Assembly: GCA_916720335.1 (NCBI GenBank)
Contig: CAKAQU010000093.1
Location: 1 to 6,533 of the forward strand
DNA: 6,533 nt
DNA from: an uncultured Moraxella sp.
GTDB taxonomy: Bacteria; Pseudomonadota; Gammaproteobacteria; Pseudomonadales; Moraxellaceae
Direction of reading: 5' to 3'
The position numbers were made by a program, and so were the translations under genes. Under the pieces are notes generated by a model. It did no database searches. It worked only from the letters and a program-made list of their open reading frames with translations, and was not told the origin of the DNA. Positions 1 through 5,351 of the stretch are shown here, piece after piece (position 1 is the first letter of the stretch; every line of letters starts with the position of its first letter).

Positions 1-1004
1 CTTTGCAATACTCTACCGTAGAATTTATTGAAAAAGCGTCAGGCATTAAATCGCGTTATGTCTTTGATAAAAAAAGTATTTTAAATCCTGATATCATGGC
101 ACCTAAAATTCCTAGTAGAAAATTGGGCGAAGAATTATCAGTAATGGCTGAAATGGGTGCAAAAGCACTGCAAAATGCGTTAGATAGAGCAGGGCTAAAA
201 GCAGATGATTTGGATGGAATTATTTGCGCCTGCTCAAATTTTCAGCGGGCTTATCCTGCCATCGCTATTGAGATTCAACACGCCGTTGGTATGAGTCATG
301 GTTTTGCTTATGATATGAATGTGGCGTGTAGTGCAGCAACATTCGCCATCTCGCAAGCGGTTGGTAGCATCAAATCAGGACTTGCTAAAAAAATAGCCAT
401 TGTAAATGTTGAAGTATTTTCTGCTCATTTAAATTGGAGAAATCGCGACAGCCATTTTATTTTTGGAGATATTGCCGCTGCAACCATCGTAGAGGAACTT
501 GATGCCCCCAAAGGTTATGAAATTCTGGACAGCTATTTGTTCACTGAATTTTCAGCCAATATTAAAAATGAGTTTGGTTATTTAAATCGCAGTGAATTTT
601 TGGCAGATGATATGCAGATGTATAGCGATTTAAATGAGCCTGCAACTGATAAGTTGTTTACCCAAGAAGGACGTAAAGTTTTTCGGGAAGTTTGTCCTAA
701 GGTGTCACAAATCATCACAACACATTTAGCAAAAAATCAACTTGAACCGCAACAGGTCAAACGTTTATGGCTGCATCAAGCTAATGTTAATATGATTGAT
801 TTAATTTTACGTACGGTAATGGGGAAAAATGCCGATAAAGCGATTGCACCCATTGCCATCAGTGAGTATGGAAATACCAGTTCTGCCAGTCCAATTGTGG
901 CATTTCATGATTGTCAAGATGGCGTACAAAGTGGCGATATTGGGGTGATTTGTGCGTTTGGCGCAGGTTACTCGGTCGGTTCGGTCATTGTGCGTAAAGT
1001 TTAA
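1..1004 (+). CDS. Beta-ketoacyl-ACP synthase III (FabH-like), 5' partial
   Basis: Thiolase-fold condensing enzyme of the KAS III type, expected to join an acyl-CoA (or acyl donor) to malonyl-ACP in the cytoplasm to start fatty-acid chains. Counting the first full codon (base 3) as residue 1, the Cys-His-Asn triad is visible: Cys109 in NVACSAATF, His258 in WLHQAN and Asn291 in EYGNTSSASP. The C-terminal glycine-rich FGAGYSVGSV strand is also present. The first full codon is TTG, but the reading frame is open to the window edge and the protein begins inside the conserved part of the fold. I therefore read this TTG as an internal Leu and the gene as truncated; relatives of about 370 residues would put roughly 40 outside. 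The usual FGDGAAA motif reads FGDIAAA here. It belongs to the long FabH-like subgroup rather than the roughly 317-residue E. coli FabH, so the acyl substrate may be longer than acetyl-CoA (inference). A terminator follows closely. Confidence 0.9.
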   Translation, partial: LQYSTVEFIEKASGIKSRYVFDKKSILNPDIMAPKIPSRKLGEELSVMAEMGAKALQNALDRAGLKADDLDGIICACSNFQRAYPAIAIEIQHAVGMSHGFAYDMNVACSAATFAISQAVGSIKSGLAKKIAIVNVEVFSAHLNWRNRDSHFIFGDIAAATIVEELDAPKGYEILDSYLFTEFSANIKNEFGYLNRSEFLADDMQMYSDLNEPATDKLFTQEGRKVFREVCPKVSQIITTHLAKNQLEPQQVKRLWLHQANVNMIDLILRTVMGKNADKAIAPIAISEYGNTSSASPIVAFHDCQDGVQSGDIGVICAFGAGYSVGSVIVRKV

Positions 1005-1026
1005 ATCAAAATTAAATTGTTTATGC

Positions 1027-1060
1027 AAAACCCTTATTGGTTTTTTTAGATAAGGGTTTT
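1027..1060 (+). terminator. Rho-independent terminator after the FabH-like gene
   Basis: Perfect 11-bp inverted repeat, AAAACCCTTAT at 1027-1037 and ATAAGGGTTTT at 1050-1060, with a 12-base loop. On the plus strand it runs into a T-rich tract (TTTTTATGTTTTTATT), as expected for intrinsic termination 23 bases after the stop codon. On the minus strand the arm also ends in TTTT but is followed by GC, so it may only weakly terminate the convergent kinase gene that stops at 1109. Confidence 0.8.
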
Positions 1061-1108
1061 TATGTTTTTATTGGTACAGATATTTTGACAAATCGAGCAT
1101 ACTAGTGT

Positions 1109-1660
1109 TTAGGATGATTTAAGTAAATTTTCAACTTGCATAACCCGTTCTTTTCTATTGCCATAAATTTCTAAATAGTTAAACCCAAAATCCTTTAATG
1201 CTAACATAAATTTTTCTTTAATGGTTGCTCGCCCATAAGGCATATCACGCATTCCATCAGCTTGCCAGTCAACACCTTTATCATCTGTTAATAAAATATA
1301 ATCATAAGGATATTTTTTAATGTGTTCGATGATAAAAATAGGGCAATGGTCAAAATACCAATTAGCATAAACCATTAATTCAAAAAGTCCTGTATCACAA
1401 AATAGATAATCATGAGCAAATAGTAATTGTTGATTTTCGTTTAAGATTTGACCTTGTGCGATTGGCAATAAATCGCTATATTGACAAATATAACCATCTG
1501 GTTTTGTTTGCAAATAGGTTCGCATATATTCGCTTACAAAAACAGTATTAAAATGATTAGCTAAATCTTGTGATAAAGTGCTTTTTCCTGTGCATTCGGC
1601 TCCTAAAATAAGCACTTTTTTAATTGGTGTGGATTTTGGTGTTGGCAAGGTAATTGTCAT
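1109..1660 (-). CDS. Ribosylnicotinamide kinase, NadR C-terminal-domain type
   Basis: P-loop kinase of 183 residues matching the C-terminal kinase domain of NadR. It is predicted to phosphorylate nicotinamide riboside to NMN with ATP in the cytoplasm. Visible motifs in order: Walker A GAECTGKST (residues 20-28); EYMRTYL (44-50) and QYSDLLPIAQGQ (60-71), equivalent to NadR EYGREF and QYSD...GHQ; FCDTGLF (87-93); and the lid/substrate motif DWQADGMRD (131-139), equivalent to NadR WVDDGLR. The DNA-binding and NMN-adenylyltransferase domains of full NadR are absent, so this should be a pure kinase that depends on a separate adenylyltransferase to reach NAD. The ATG start lies inside the 3' end of pnuC (41-base overlap). 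A GGAG sits about 14 bases upstream, rather far for a Shine-Dalgarno, so translational coupling to pnuC is likely. No other start is better placed before the P-loop. Confidence 0.85.
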   Translation of the reverse strand: MTITLPTPKSTPIKKVLILGAECTGKSTLSQDLANHFNTVFVSEYMRTYLQTKPDGYICQYSDLLPIAQGQILNENQQLLFAHDYLFCDTGLFELMVYANWYFDHCPIFIIEHIKKYPYDYILLTDDKGVDWQADGMRDMPYGRATIKEKFMLALKDFGFNYLEIYGNRKERVMQVENLLKSS

Positions 1661-2321
1661 GATGAACTAATTTTCTCCAGCTATATAAACCCATAAAAGC
1701 AATAATAGTAAATAAAATATATTGCAAAGAGGTAAAAATCATACCTTTGTAAAAATACAATGGTACACTAATCATATCGGCGATAATCCAAATAATCCAA
1801 TGCTCGATTTTACGTTTTGCCATTAGTAACATGGCAACTAAAAACAAACCTGTAGTTAAAATATCAAAATAATCTGTCCAAATAAATTGAGAAAATCCAA
1901 GTGTAATATGATTAAAATTAAAATTATTATTAATCCAAGGTTTAAAATAATAAATTGTAGTAACAAAAATAAAACTAATTAAAGCTAATACGCTTAGAAG
2001 CATCCATTCTTTTAAAGTGGTTTTTTGAATTTCAATTGTATTTTGTTCAACGGATTTGTTTTTTGACCAGTTAATCCAGCCATAAATTCCCATAATGCTG
2101 TAATAACCATTAATCAACATATCGCCAAATAGTTGCCATTGCCATAATAAATAAACATAAAGCCCTGTACTAATCAGCCCAACACCAAAAGCCCAAACAC
2201 TACCTCGGCGAGCCAAAAGCACGCTAATAAGCCCAAAGCTTGATGCAATTAATTCAAGAAAAATCAAGAATGGTGAATAATCTTGATATTGAGAAAAAAT
2301 AAAATGAAAAAAACTATCCAT
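1620..2321 (-). CDS. pnuC: Nicotinamide riboside transporter PnuC
   Basis: Inner-membrane facilitator of 233 residues that takes up nicotinamide riboside. Family marks are NGYYSIMGIYGWINW at 71-85 (the N..Y..M.IYGW..W signature) and the C-terminal half with TDYFDILTTGLF (149-160), KRKIEHWIIWIIADMISVP (169-187), YKGMIFTSLQY (191-201) and GLYSW (211-215). Hydrophobic stretches suggest about seven membrane segments, near residues 17-38, 43-60, 66-83, 107-126, 150-168, 173-190 and 196-214. Length is typical for PnuC. It is the promoter-proximal gene of a two-gene operon with the overlapping kinase, which would trap the imported riboside as NMN. No clear Shine-Dalgarno precedes the ATG; the upstream bases are nearly all A/T. 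I could not identify a convincing promoter or an NAD-type riboswitch. Base composition is notably poor in G+C: 13 of 60 in 1681-1740 by hand count. Confidence 0.92.
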   Translation of the reverse strand: MDSFFHFIFSQYQDYSPFLIFLELIASSFGLISVLLARRGSVWAFGVGLISTGLYVYLLWQWQLFGDMLINGYYSIMGIYGWINWSKNKSVEQNTIEIQKTTLKEWMLLSVLALISFIFVTTIYYFKPWINNNFNFNHITLGFSQFIWTDYFDILTTGLFLVAMLLMAKRKIEHWIIWIIADMISVPLYFYKGMIFTSLQYILFTIIAFMGLYSWRKLVHHDNYLANTKIHTN

Positions 2322-2626
2322 AAATAAAAATTAATAATTAAAATCAATAATAAATTAAAAAACCAACAAAGAAATTTATAAATTAATTCATGTATGATGA
2401 TTTTTAAATTGAGGTATGCAGTTTAAAATAATTGATAAAAATAAAGAAATTGAGTTAATTATTGATTCATATAAAAAAATTAATTCATCTATTATGAAAT
2501 GGAATAAGAAGCAAATAAACTACCACTCATTACTTTGTTTTTTTATCAAAATAATTTTGTTTATTATAGCAAAATTTTACAAAATATGGCAAAATAAGCA
2601 GCTTTTTAATTAATTATAAGTTACTT
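2322..2626. other. AT-rich divergent spacer between pnuC and prfA
   Basis: This 305-base stretch separates the divergent pnuC and prfA genes and must carry both start regions. Bases 2322-2415 contain only 12 G/C out of 94 by hand count, so the -10-like hexamers found there are not informative. On the plus strand a TATTAT at 2562-2567 could be the prfA -10, but no good -35 lies 16-18 bases upstream. A 13-base palindrome (CAAAAT A ATTTTG) occupies 2547-2559, and CAAAAT recurs at 2570, 2580 and 2590. Apart from the weak ORF at 2416-2613, I see no gene. Confidence 0.6.
2416..2613 (+). CDS. Doubtful small ORF, possible single-pass membrane peptide
   Basis: Open frame of 65 codons in the AT-rich spacer upstream of prfA. 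The product is rich in Lys, Ile, Asn and Phe, with one hydrophobic run at about residues 39-53 (LLCFFIKIILFIIAK). I recognise no family. The only Shine-Dalgarno-like bases (GAGG, 2411-2414) lie one base before the ATG, too close for normal use. An internal ATG at codon 27 has no ribosome binding site. It ends 13 bases before prfA, and its 3' part overlaps the region where the prfA promoter should be. The composition equals that of the surrounding noncoding DNA, so it is more likely a chance ORF than a gene. It is listed only because it fills an otherwise gene-free stretch. Confidence 0.15.
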   Translation: MQFKIIDKNKEIELIIDSYKKINSSIMKWNKKQINYHSLLCFFIKIILFIIAKFYKIWQNKQLFN

Positions 2627-3706
2627 ATGAAAGAATCTTTGCGTTTTCGATTAGACCAGATGGTAGAACGATTTGAAGAAGTTACCGCTTTATTGTCTGA
2701 GCCTGAGATAATTAATGATAACAAAAAATTTCGTGCTTTATCTGTTGAGCACAGTGATTTATCAGAGATTGCTCAAACTTGGCAAGATTATTTACAAGCT
2801 GAGGAAAACCTAAATACTGCTGAAGAAATGCTTGATGATTCTGACATGAAAGAACTTGCTGAAGAAGAAATTCTGGCAGCAAAAGCTAAAATCAGCCAGT
2901 TAGCAGATACTCTTAATATTATGATGCTGCCCAAAGACCCTAATGACAAAGTGCCGGCATTTTTGGAGATTCGAGCAGGTACGGGCGGCGACGAAGCAGC
3001 GATTTTTGCAGGTGATTTATTTCGTATGTATGAACGTTTTGCTCAATCGCAAGGCTGGCAAGTAGAAGTATTATCTGCAAATGAAGGTGAGCATGGCGGC
3101 TACAAAGAAATCATCAGCCGTGTTTCTGGTATTAATGTTTATGGTCGCTTAAAATTCGAGAGTGGAGCCCATCGCGTCCAGCGCGTTCCTGAAACTGAAA
3201 GCCAAGGACGCGTTCATACATCAGCTTGTACAGTTGCGGTTATGCCTGAAATTGAGATTGATGACAGTGTAGAAATCAATCCAAGCGATTTGCGCATTGA
3301 TACCTATCGAGCTAGTGGTGCGGGCGGTCAGCACGTCAATAAAACAGACAGTGCTGTGCGAATCACCCACATTCCTACAGGAACTGTGGTGGAATGCCAG
3401 CAAGAACGCAGTCAACATGCTAACAAAGATAAAGCCATGAAGATGTTGGTTGCCAAAATTGTCCAAGATAAAGTGCAAAAACAAGTGGATGCTAACAGCA
3501 CTATGAGACGAAATTTGGTGGGCGGCGGTGATCGCAGTGAACGCATTCGTACTTATAATTTTCCACAAGGACGCATGACTGATCATCGCATCAATTTAAC
3601 ATTGTATAAGTTGGATGCAATTATGGAAGGTGATTTGGGTGAGATTTTAGACAGTTTATTGCGTGAACATCAAGCCGATTTGATGGCGAGTGTTTCTGAA
3701 GAGTAA
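2627..3706 (+). CDS. prfA: Peptide chain release factor 1 (RF1)
   Basis: Class I release factor of 359 residues that reads UAA and UAG stop codons in the ribosomal A site and triggers peptidyl-tRNA hydrolysis. It aligns with E. coli RF1 (360 residues) from the first methionine (MKESLRFRLDQMVERFEEV against MKPSIVAKLEALHERHEEV), which supports this start. Visible parts: N-terminal helical domain at about 1-105; RAGTGGDEA (116-124) at the start of the core; the stop-codon-reading PxT tripeptide as PET at 188-190 (PAT in E. coli); and the catalytic GGQ loop GAGGQHVNKTDSA at 231-243, with Gln235 the residue that PrmC methylates in other bacteria. The Shine-Dalgarno is weak (AAG seven bases before ATG). 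hemA and prmC, its E. coli partners, are not adjacent: pnuC is divergent upstream and a terminator follows directly. G+C is clearly higher than in pnuC (26 of 60 in 3121-3180 by hand count). Confidence 0.98.
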   Translation: MKESLRFRLDQMVERFEEVTALLSEPEIINDNKKFRALSVEHSDLSEIAQTWQDYLQAEENLNTAEEMLDDSDMKELAEEEILAAKAKISQLADTLNIMMLPKDPNDKVPAFLEIRAGTGGDEAAIFAGDLFRMYERFAQSQGWQVEVLSANEGEHGGYKEIISRVSGINVYGRLKFESGAHRVQRVPETESQGRVHTSACTVAVMPEIEIDDSVEINPSDLRIDTYRASGAGGQHVNKTDSAVRITHIPTGTVVECQQERSQHANKDKAMKMLVAKIVQDKVQKQVDANSTMRRNLVGGGDRSERIRTYNFPQGRMTDHRINLTLYKLDAIMEGDLGEILDSLLREHQADLMASVSEE

Positions 3707-3721
3707 TTTGATTGATAGCAG

Positions 3722-3751
3722 CAATAAAAGGGTGGTTTCACCCTTTTATTG
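3722..3751. terminator. Bidirectional terminator between prfA and the NRAMP-like gene
   Basis: Perfect 13-bp stem, CAATAAAAGGGTG at 3722-3734 and CACCCTTTTATTG at 3739-3751, with a GTTT loop. It sits 15 bases after the prfA stop and 8 bases after the stop of the convergent gene. The GGGTG/CACCC core with flanking AAAA/TTTT gives a T-tract in both directions, so one hairpin can end both transcripts. Confidence 0.88.
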
Positions 3752-3759
3752 TGTTTGGT

Positions 3760-5043
3760 TTAACCAATAATTTTAAAAAATTGTAATAAAAATAAAACGG
3801 TAAACCCAGATAAAAATACAATGCCAGCCAAGGCGTAAATATTCATACCACGACTTAACGTCCCTTCACTTTTTGCCAGTGTGTAATTTAAATAAGCAAA
3901 AATTGGTGCGGTGACAAATGCAGTAATCATGGCAAACTTTAACAACGCTGCCATTTGTCCTGAAAAAAATGCAATTAAAATATAGCCGCCAATTACGGTC
4001 AGTGTTGTCCATAACATGACATATTTTTCGGTCGCTTGAGTGGTTTTGGTGGTAATAAGTGATAAACTTTCAGCGTTAGCACGCCCATAACCATCAGCGC
4101 AGGTAATTACTGTGCCATACATACATAAAAACGCAATAAAGGCAACAAACATTTTAGACCAGCTACCAATGGTTTGTGTGTACATTTGTATTAATTGCCC
4201 AACATAGCCGCCACCTTGCATGATGATTTCTTGTCCTGTGCCGTATTGTACAAACACCCCCATTGCCAAGAAAAATAACGCTAAAATTGCTGATGTTAAA
4301 AATCCAACATTAAAATCCACCATGCCCTGAAAACGGCTGGTGTGGTCGGTACGGATTTTTTTGGCAGTCCAAACCGATGTAATTGCTGAAAATTCTAAAG
4401 GGGCAGGCATCCAGCCCATTAAAGCGATAATAAATCCTAATGCTGCTAAATTCCAAGGCGAAGCGGGAATAAAATTTGGGTCAATAGCAGATGGTTTGCC
4501 AGCGGCGATAAAAACAGCAGCGATGGTAGCAGCGGTTAAAGAGATAATAATCCATTTGGTCAAACTGTCCAGCAATTTGTAATGCCCTGCAAATAATAGT
4601 AGCCATGATGATGCCATGATGATGGCGGACAGGGCAAGCGTGTTTAATTCAAAAGGTAACATATAGCCCAAAATCACCGCACATAAAATAGATACTGCGC
4701 CTGTGCTAATAATGCCTGAGACAATGCATAAAATAAAAAATGCCCATAAATAAGCAGGCGATTTTTTGGCATAACCTGCAACTAAACTTTCGCCAGTGCT
4801 GTAGGTGTATTCGGTAGCAAAACGATAAAAAGGATATTTAAAAACGTTGGCAAGGACAATCATAATCGCCAGTTGCCAACCATACAATGCCCCAGCTTGG
4901 GTTGAGGCAACTAAATGGGAACCACCAATCGCGGCAGATGCCATTAAAATACCCGGGCCAAAAGATTTTAAGGATAGCTTTTGGCTGGTGCCAATATTAG
5001 CTTTGGGGTCAGAGAAATCTTGAGAGATATGGTTATCAGTCAT
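3760..5043 (-). CDS. NRAMP-family transporter with non-canonical metal-site motifs
   Basis: Polytopic inner-membrane protein of 427 residues with the NRAMP (SLC11/MntH) layout and about 11 membrane segments after a polar N-terminus of about 25 residues. The TM1 entry FGPGILMAS (28-36) is typical of the family, but the metal-binding DPGN is replaced by GGSH (40-43). In TM6 the usual MPHN reads MPAP (212-215), so the Met ligand is kept while His and Asn are lost. TM1 continues HLVASTQAGALYGW (43-56). I recall this SHLV.ST.AGA pattern from a widespread, largely uncharacterised NRAMP-related clade annotated only as divalent metal transporters. Its substrate therefore cannot be assumed to be Mn2+ or Fe2+. 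The ATG was chosen because it gives a full N-terminus ahead of TM1; no clear Shine-Dalgarno precedes it. The gene stands alone, convergent with prfA and divergent from lysS. Its upstream region has direct repeats and a hairpin that could be regulatory. Confidence 0.85.
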   Translation of the reverse strand: MTDNHISQDFSDPKANIGTSQKLSLKSFGPGILMASAAIGGSHLVASTQAGALYGWQLAIMIVLANVFKYPFYRFATEYTYSTGESLVAGYAKKSPAYLWAFFILCIVSGIISTGAVSILCAVILGYMLPFELNTLALSAIIMASSWLLLFAGHYKLLDSLTKWIIISLTAATIAAVFIAAGKPSAIDPNFIPASPWNLAALGFIIALMGWMPAPLEFSAITSVWTAKKIRTDHTSRFQGMVDFNVGFLTSAILALFFLAMGVFVQYGTGQEIIMQGGGYVGQLIQMYTQTIGSWSKMFVAFIAFLCMYGTVITCADGYGRANAESLSLITTKTTQATEKYVMLWTTLTVIGGYILIAFFSGQMAALLKFAMITAFVTAPIFAYLNYTLAKSEGTLSRGMNIYALAGIVFLSGFTVLFLLQFFKIIG

Positions 5044-5083
5044 GATAAATGCGCTTAAATTTCAATGAATGATTAAAAAAATA

Positions 5084-5122
5084 AATGACTAAAATATTTG
5101 TAGTAACAGCAAATAAGTCATT
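5084..5122 (-). repeat. Bulged inverted repeat in the NRAMP-like gene leader
   Basis: Arms AATGACT (5084-5090) and AGTCATT (5116-5122) enclose a second pair, TATTTG (5095-5100) and CAAATA (5110-5115). This gives a 13-bp stem interrupted by a 4-base bulge on one side, with a 9-base loop. It ends about 40 bases before the NRAMP-like start codon. It could be an RNA hairpin in the 5' leader or a protein-binding site. No T-tract follows it on the minus strand that would make it an obvious terminator. Confidence 0.5.
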
Positions 5123-5184
5123 AATTTAGATTAAAATAAAAAAATAGCAACTAAAAATAACATAATTTTACAAAAATTACTATA

Positions 5185-5238
5185 ACGGTTTAATTATTAA
5201 GGACGGTTTAAAATTAAAAAACAGTTAAACTTTGGCGG
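5185..5238 (+). repeat. Three direct-repeat units with an 18-bp period
   Basis: ACGGTTTAA occurs exactly at 5185-5193 and 5203-5211, and a degenerate copy ACAGTTAAA (7 of 9) at 5221-5229, so the three starts are precisely 18 bp apart. On the minus strand the units read TTAAACCGT. The copy nearest the NRAMP-like gene directly abuts a TATAGT -10-like hexamer on that strand (5179-5184). This resembles a tandem binding site for a regulator, but no protein is implied by the sequence alone. Confidence 0.5.
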
Positions 5239-5255
5239 TGATTGGGTATTTAGCA

Positions 5256-5284
5256 TTTAAACTCAATGGATTATTTGCTATAAT
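5256..5284 (+). promoter_or_regulatory. lysS promoter, extended -10 type
   Basis: Consensus -10 TATAAT at 5279-5284 is preceded by TGC (5276-5278), forming a complete TGnTATAAT extended -10. A -35-like TTTAAA (4 of 6 to consensus) lies at 5256-5261 with 17-bp spacing. Transcription would begin near 5291, giving a leader of about 60 bases before the lysS ATG. This is the clearest promoter in the window. Confidence 0.75.
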
Positions 5285-5327
5285 GGAACACTTTTATTAA
5301 TTATTTAATACAAAATTACGTTAAATG

Positions 5328-5341
5328 TAAACAATTGTTTA
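5328..5341. repeat. 14-bp perfect palindrome at the lysS ribosome binding site
   Basis: TAAACAATTGTTTA is self-complementary over all 14 bases, and its last base is the first base of the lysS Shine-Dalgarno AAGGAG. It lies roughly 37-50 bases downstream of the predicted transcription start. It could be an operator acting as a roadblock, a weak RNA hairpin near the ribosome site, or chance in AT-rich DNA. Confidence 0.5.
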
Positions 5342-5346
5342 AGGAG
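5341..5346 (+). promoter_or_regulatory. lysS Shine-Dalgarno site
   Basis: AAGGAG lies five bases before the ATG at 5352. It is the only strong ribosome binding site in the window and fixes the lysS start. Confidence 0.85.
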
Positions 5347-5351
5347 TCATC

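Larger units (their letters stand above)
5044..5351. other. Divergent regulatory spacer, NRAMP-like gene / lysS
   Basis: A gene-free stretch of 308 bases between two divergent starts. From left to right it holds a bulged inverted repeat (5084-5122), a candidate minus-strand -10 (TATAGT, complement of 5179-5184), three direct-repeat units spaced 18 bp apart (5185-5238), the lysS promoter (5256-5284), a 14-bp palindrome (5328-5341) and the lysS Shine-Dalgarno. No tRNA-like fold, Fur-type box or open reading frame of note was seen. Confidence 0.7.

Noticed and set aside
3..5. TTG as a genuine start codon of the FabH-like gene
   Set aside because: The frame is open to the window edge, there is no room for a ribosome binding site, and the protein would lack the conserved N-terminal part of the KAS III fold. 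It is best read as an internal Leu codon.
807..1028. Minus-strand open frame of 73 codons
   Set aside because: It lies antisense within the 3' end of the FabH-like gene, has no family resemblance, and runs into the terminator region. It is a shadow of the real gene.
2322..2415. NAD- or NMN-sensing riboswitch ahead of pnuC
   Set aside because: The leader is about 87% A/T and shows no G/C-containing stems of the kind needed for the known pnuC-associated riboswitches.
3188..3196. PET in place of PAT in the RF1 stop-codon recognition tripeptide
   Set aside because: The middle residue of the PxT motif varies among RF1 proteins, while Pro and Thr are kept. This is not evidence for altered stop-codon specificity.
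3221..3586. Minus-strand open frame of 121 codons inside prfA
   Set aside because: It is fully antisense to the conserved RF1 core including the GGQ loop. Its His/Ser/Thr-rich content is what antisense of a conserved gene gives.
4340..4582. Plus-strand open frame of 80 codons inside the NRAMP-like gene
   Set aside because: Antisense shadow over the TM4-TM6 region, with no ribosome binding site and no recognisable domain.
5044..5255. Fur or MntR operator upstream of the NRAMP-like gene
   Set aside because: I looked for the GATAATGATAATCATTATC-type palindrome and similar manganese boxes and found no match. The repeats present have a different sequence and are direct, not inverted.
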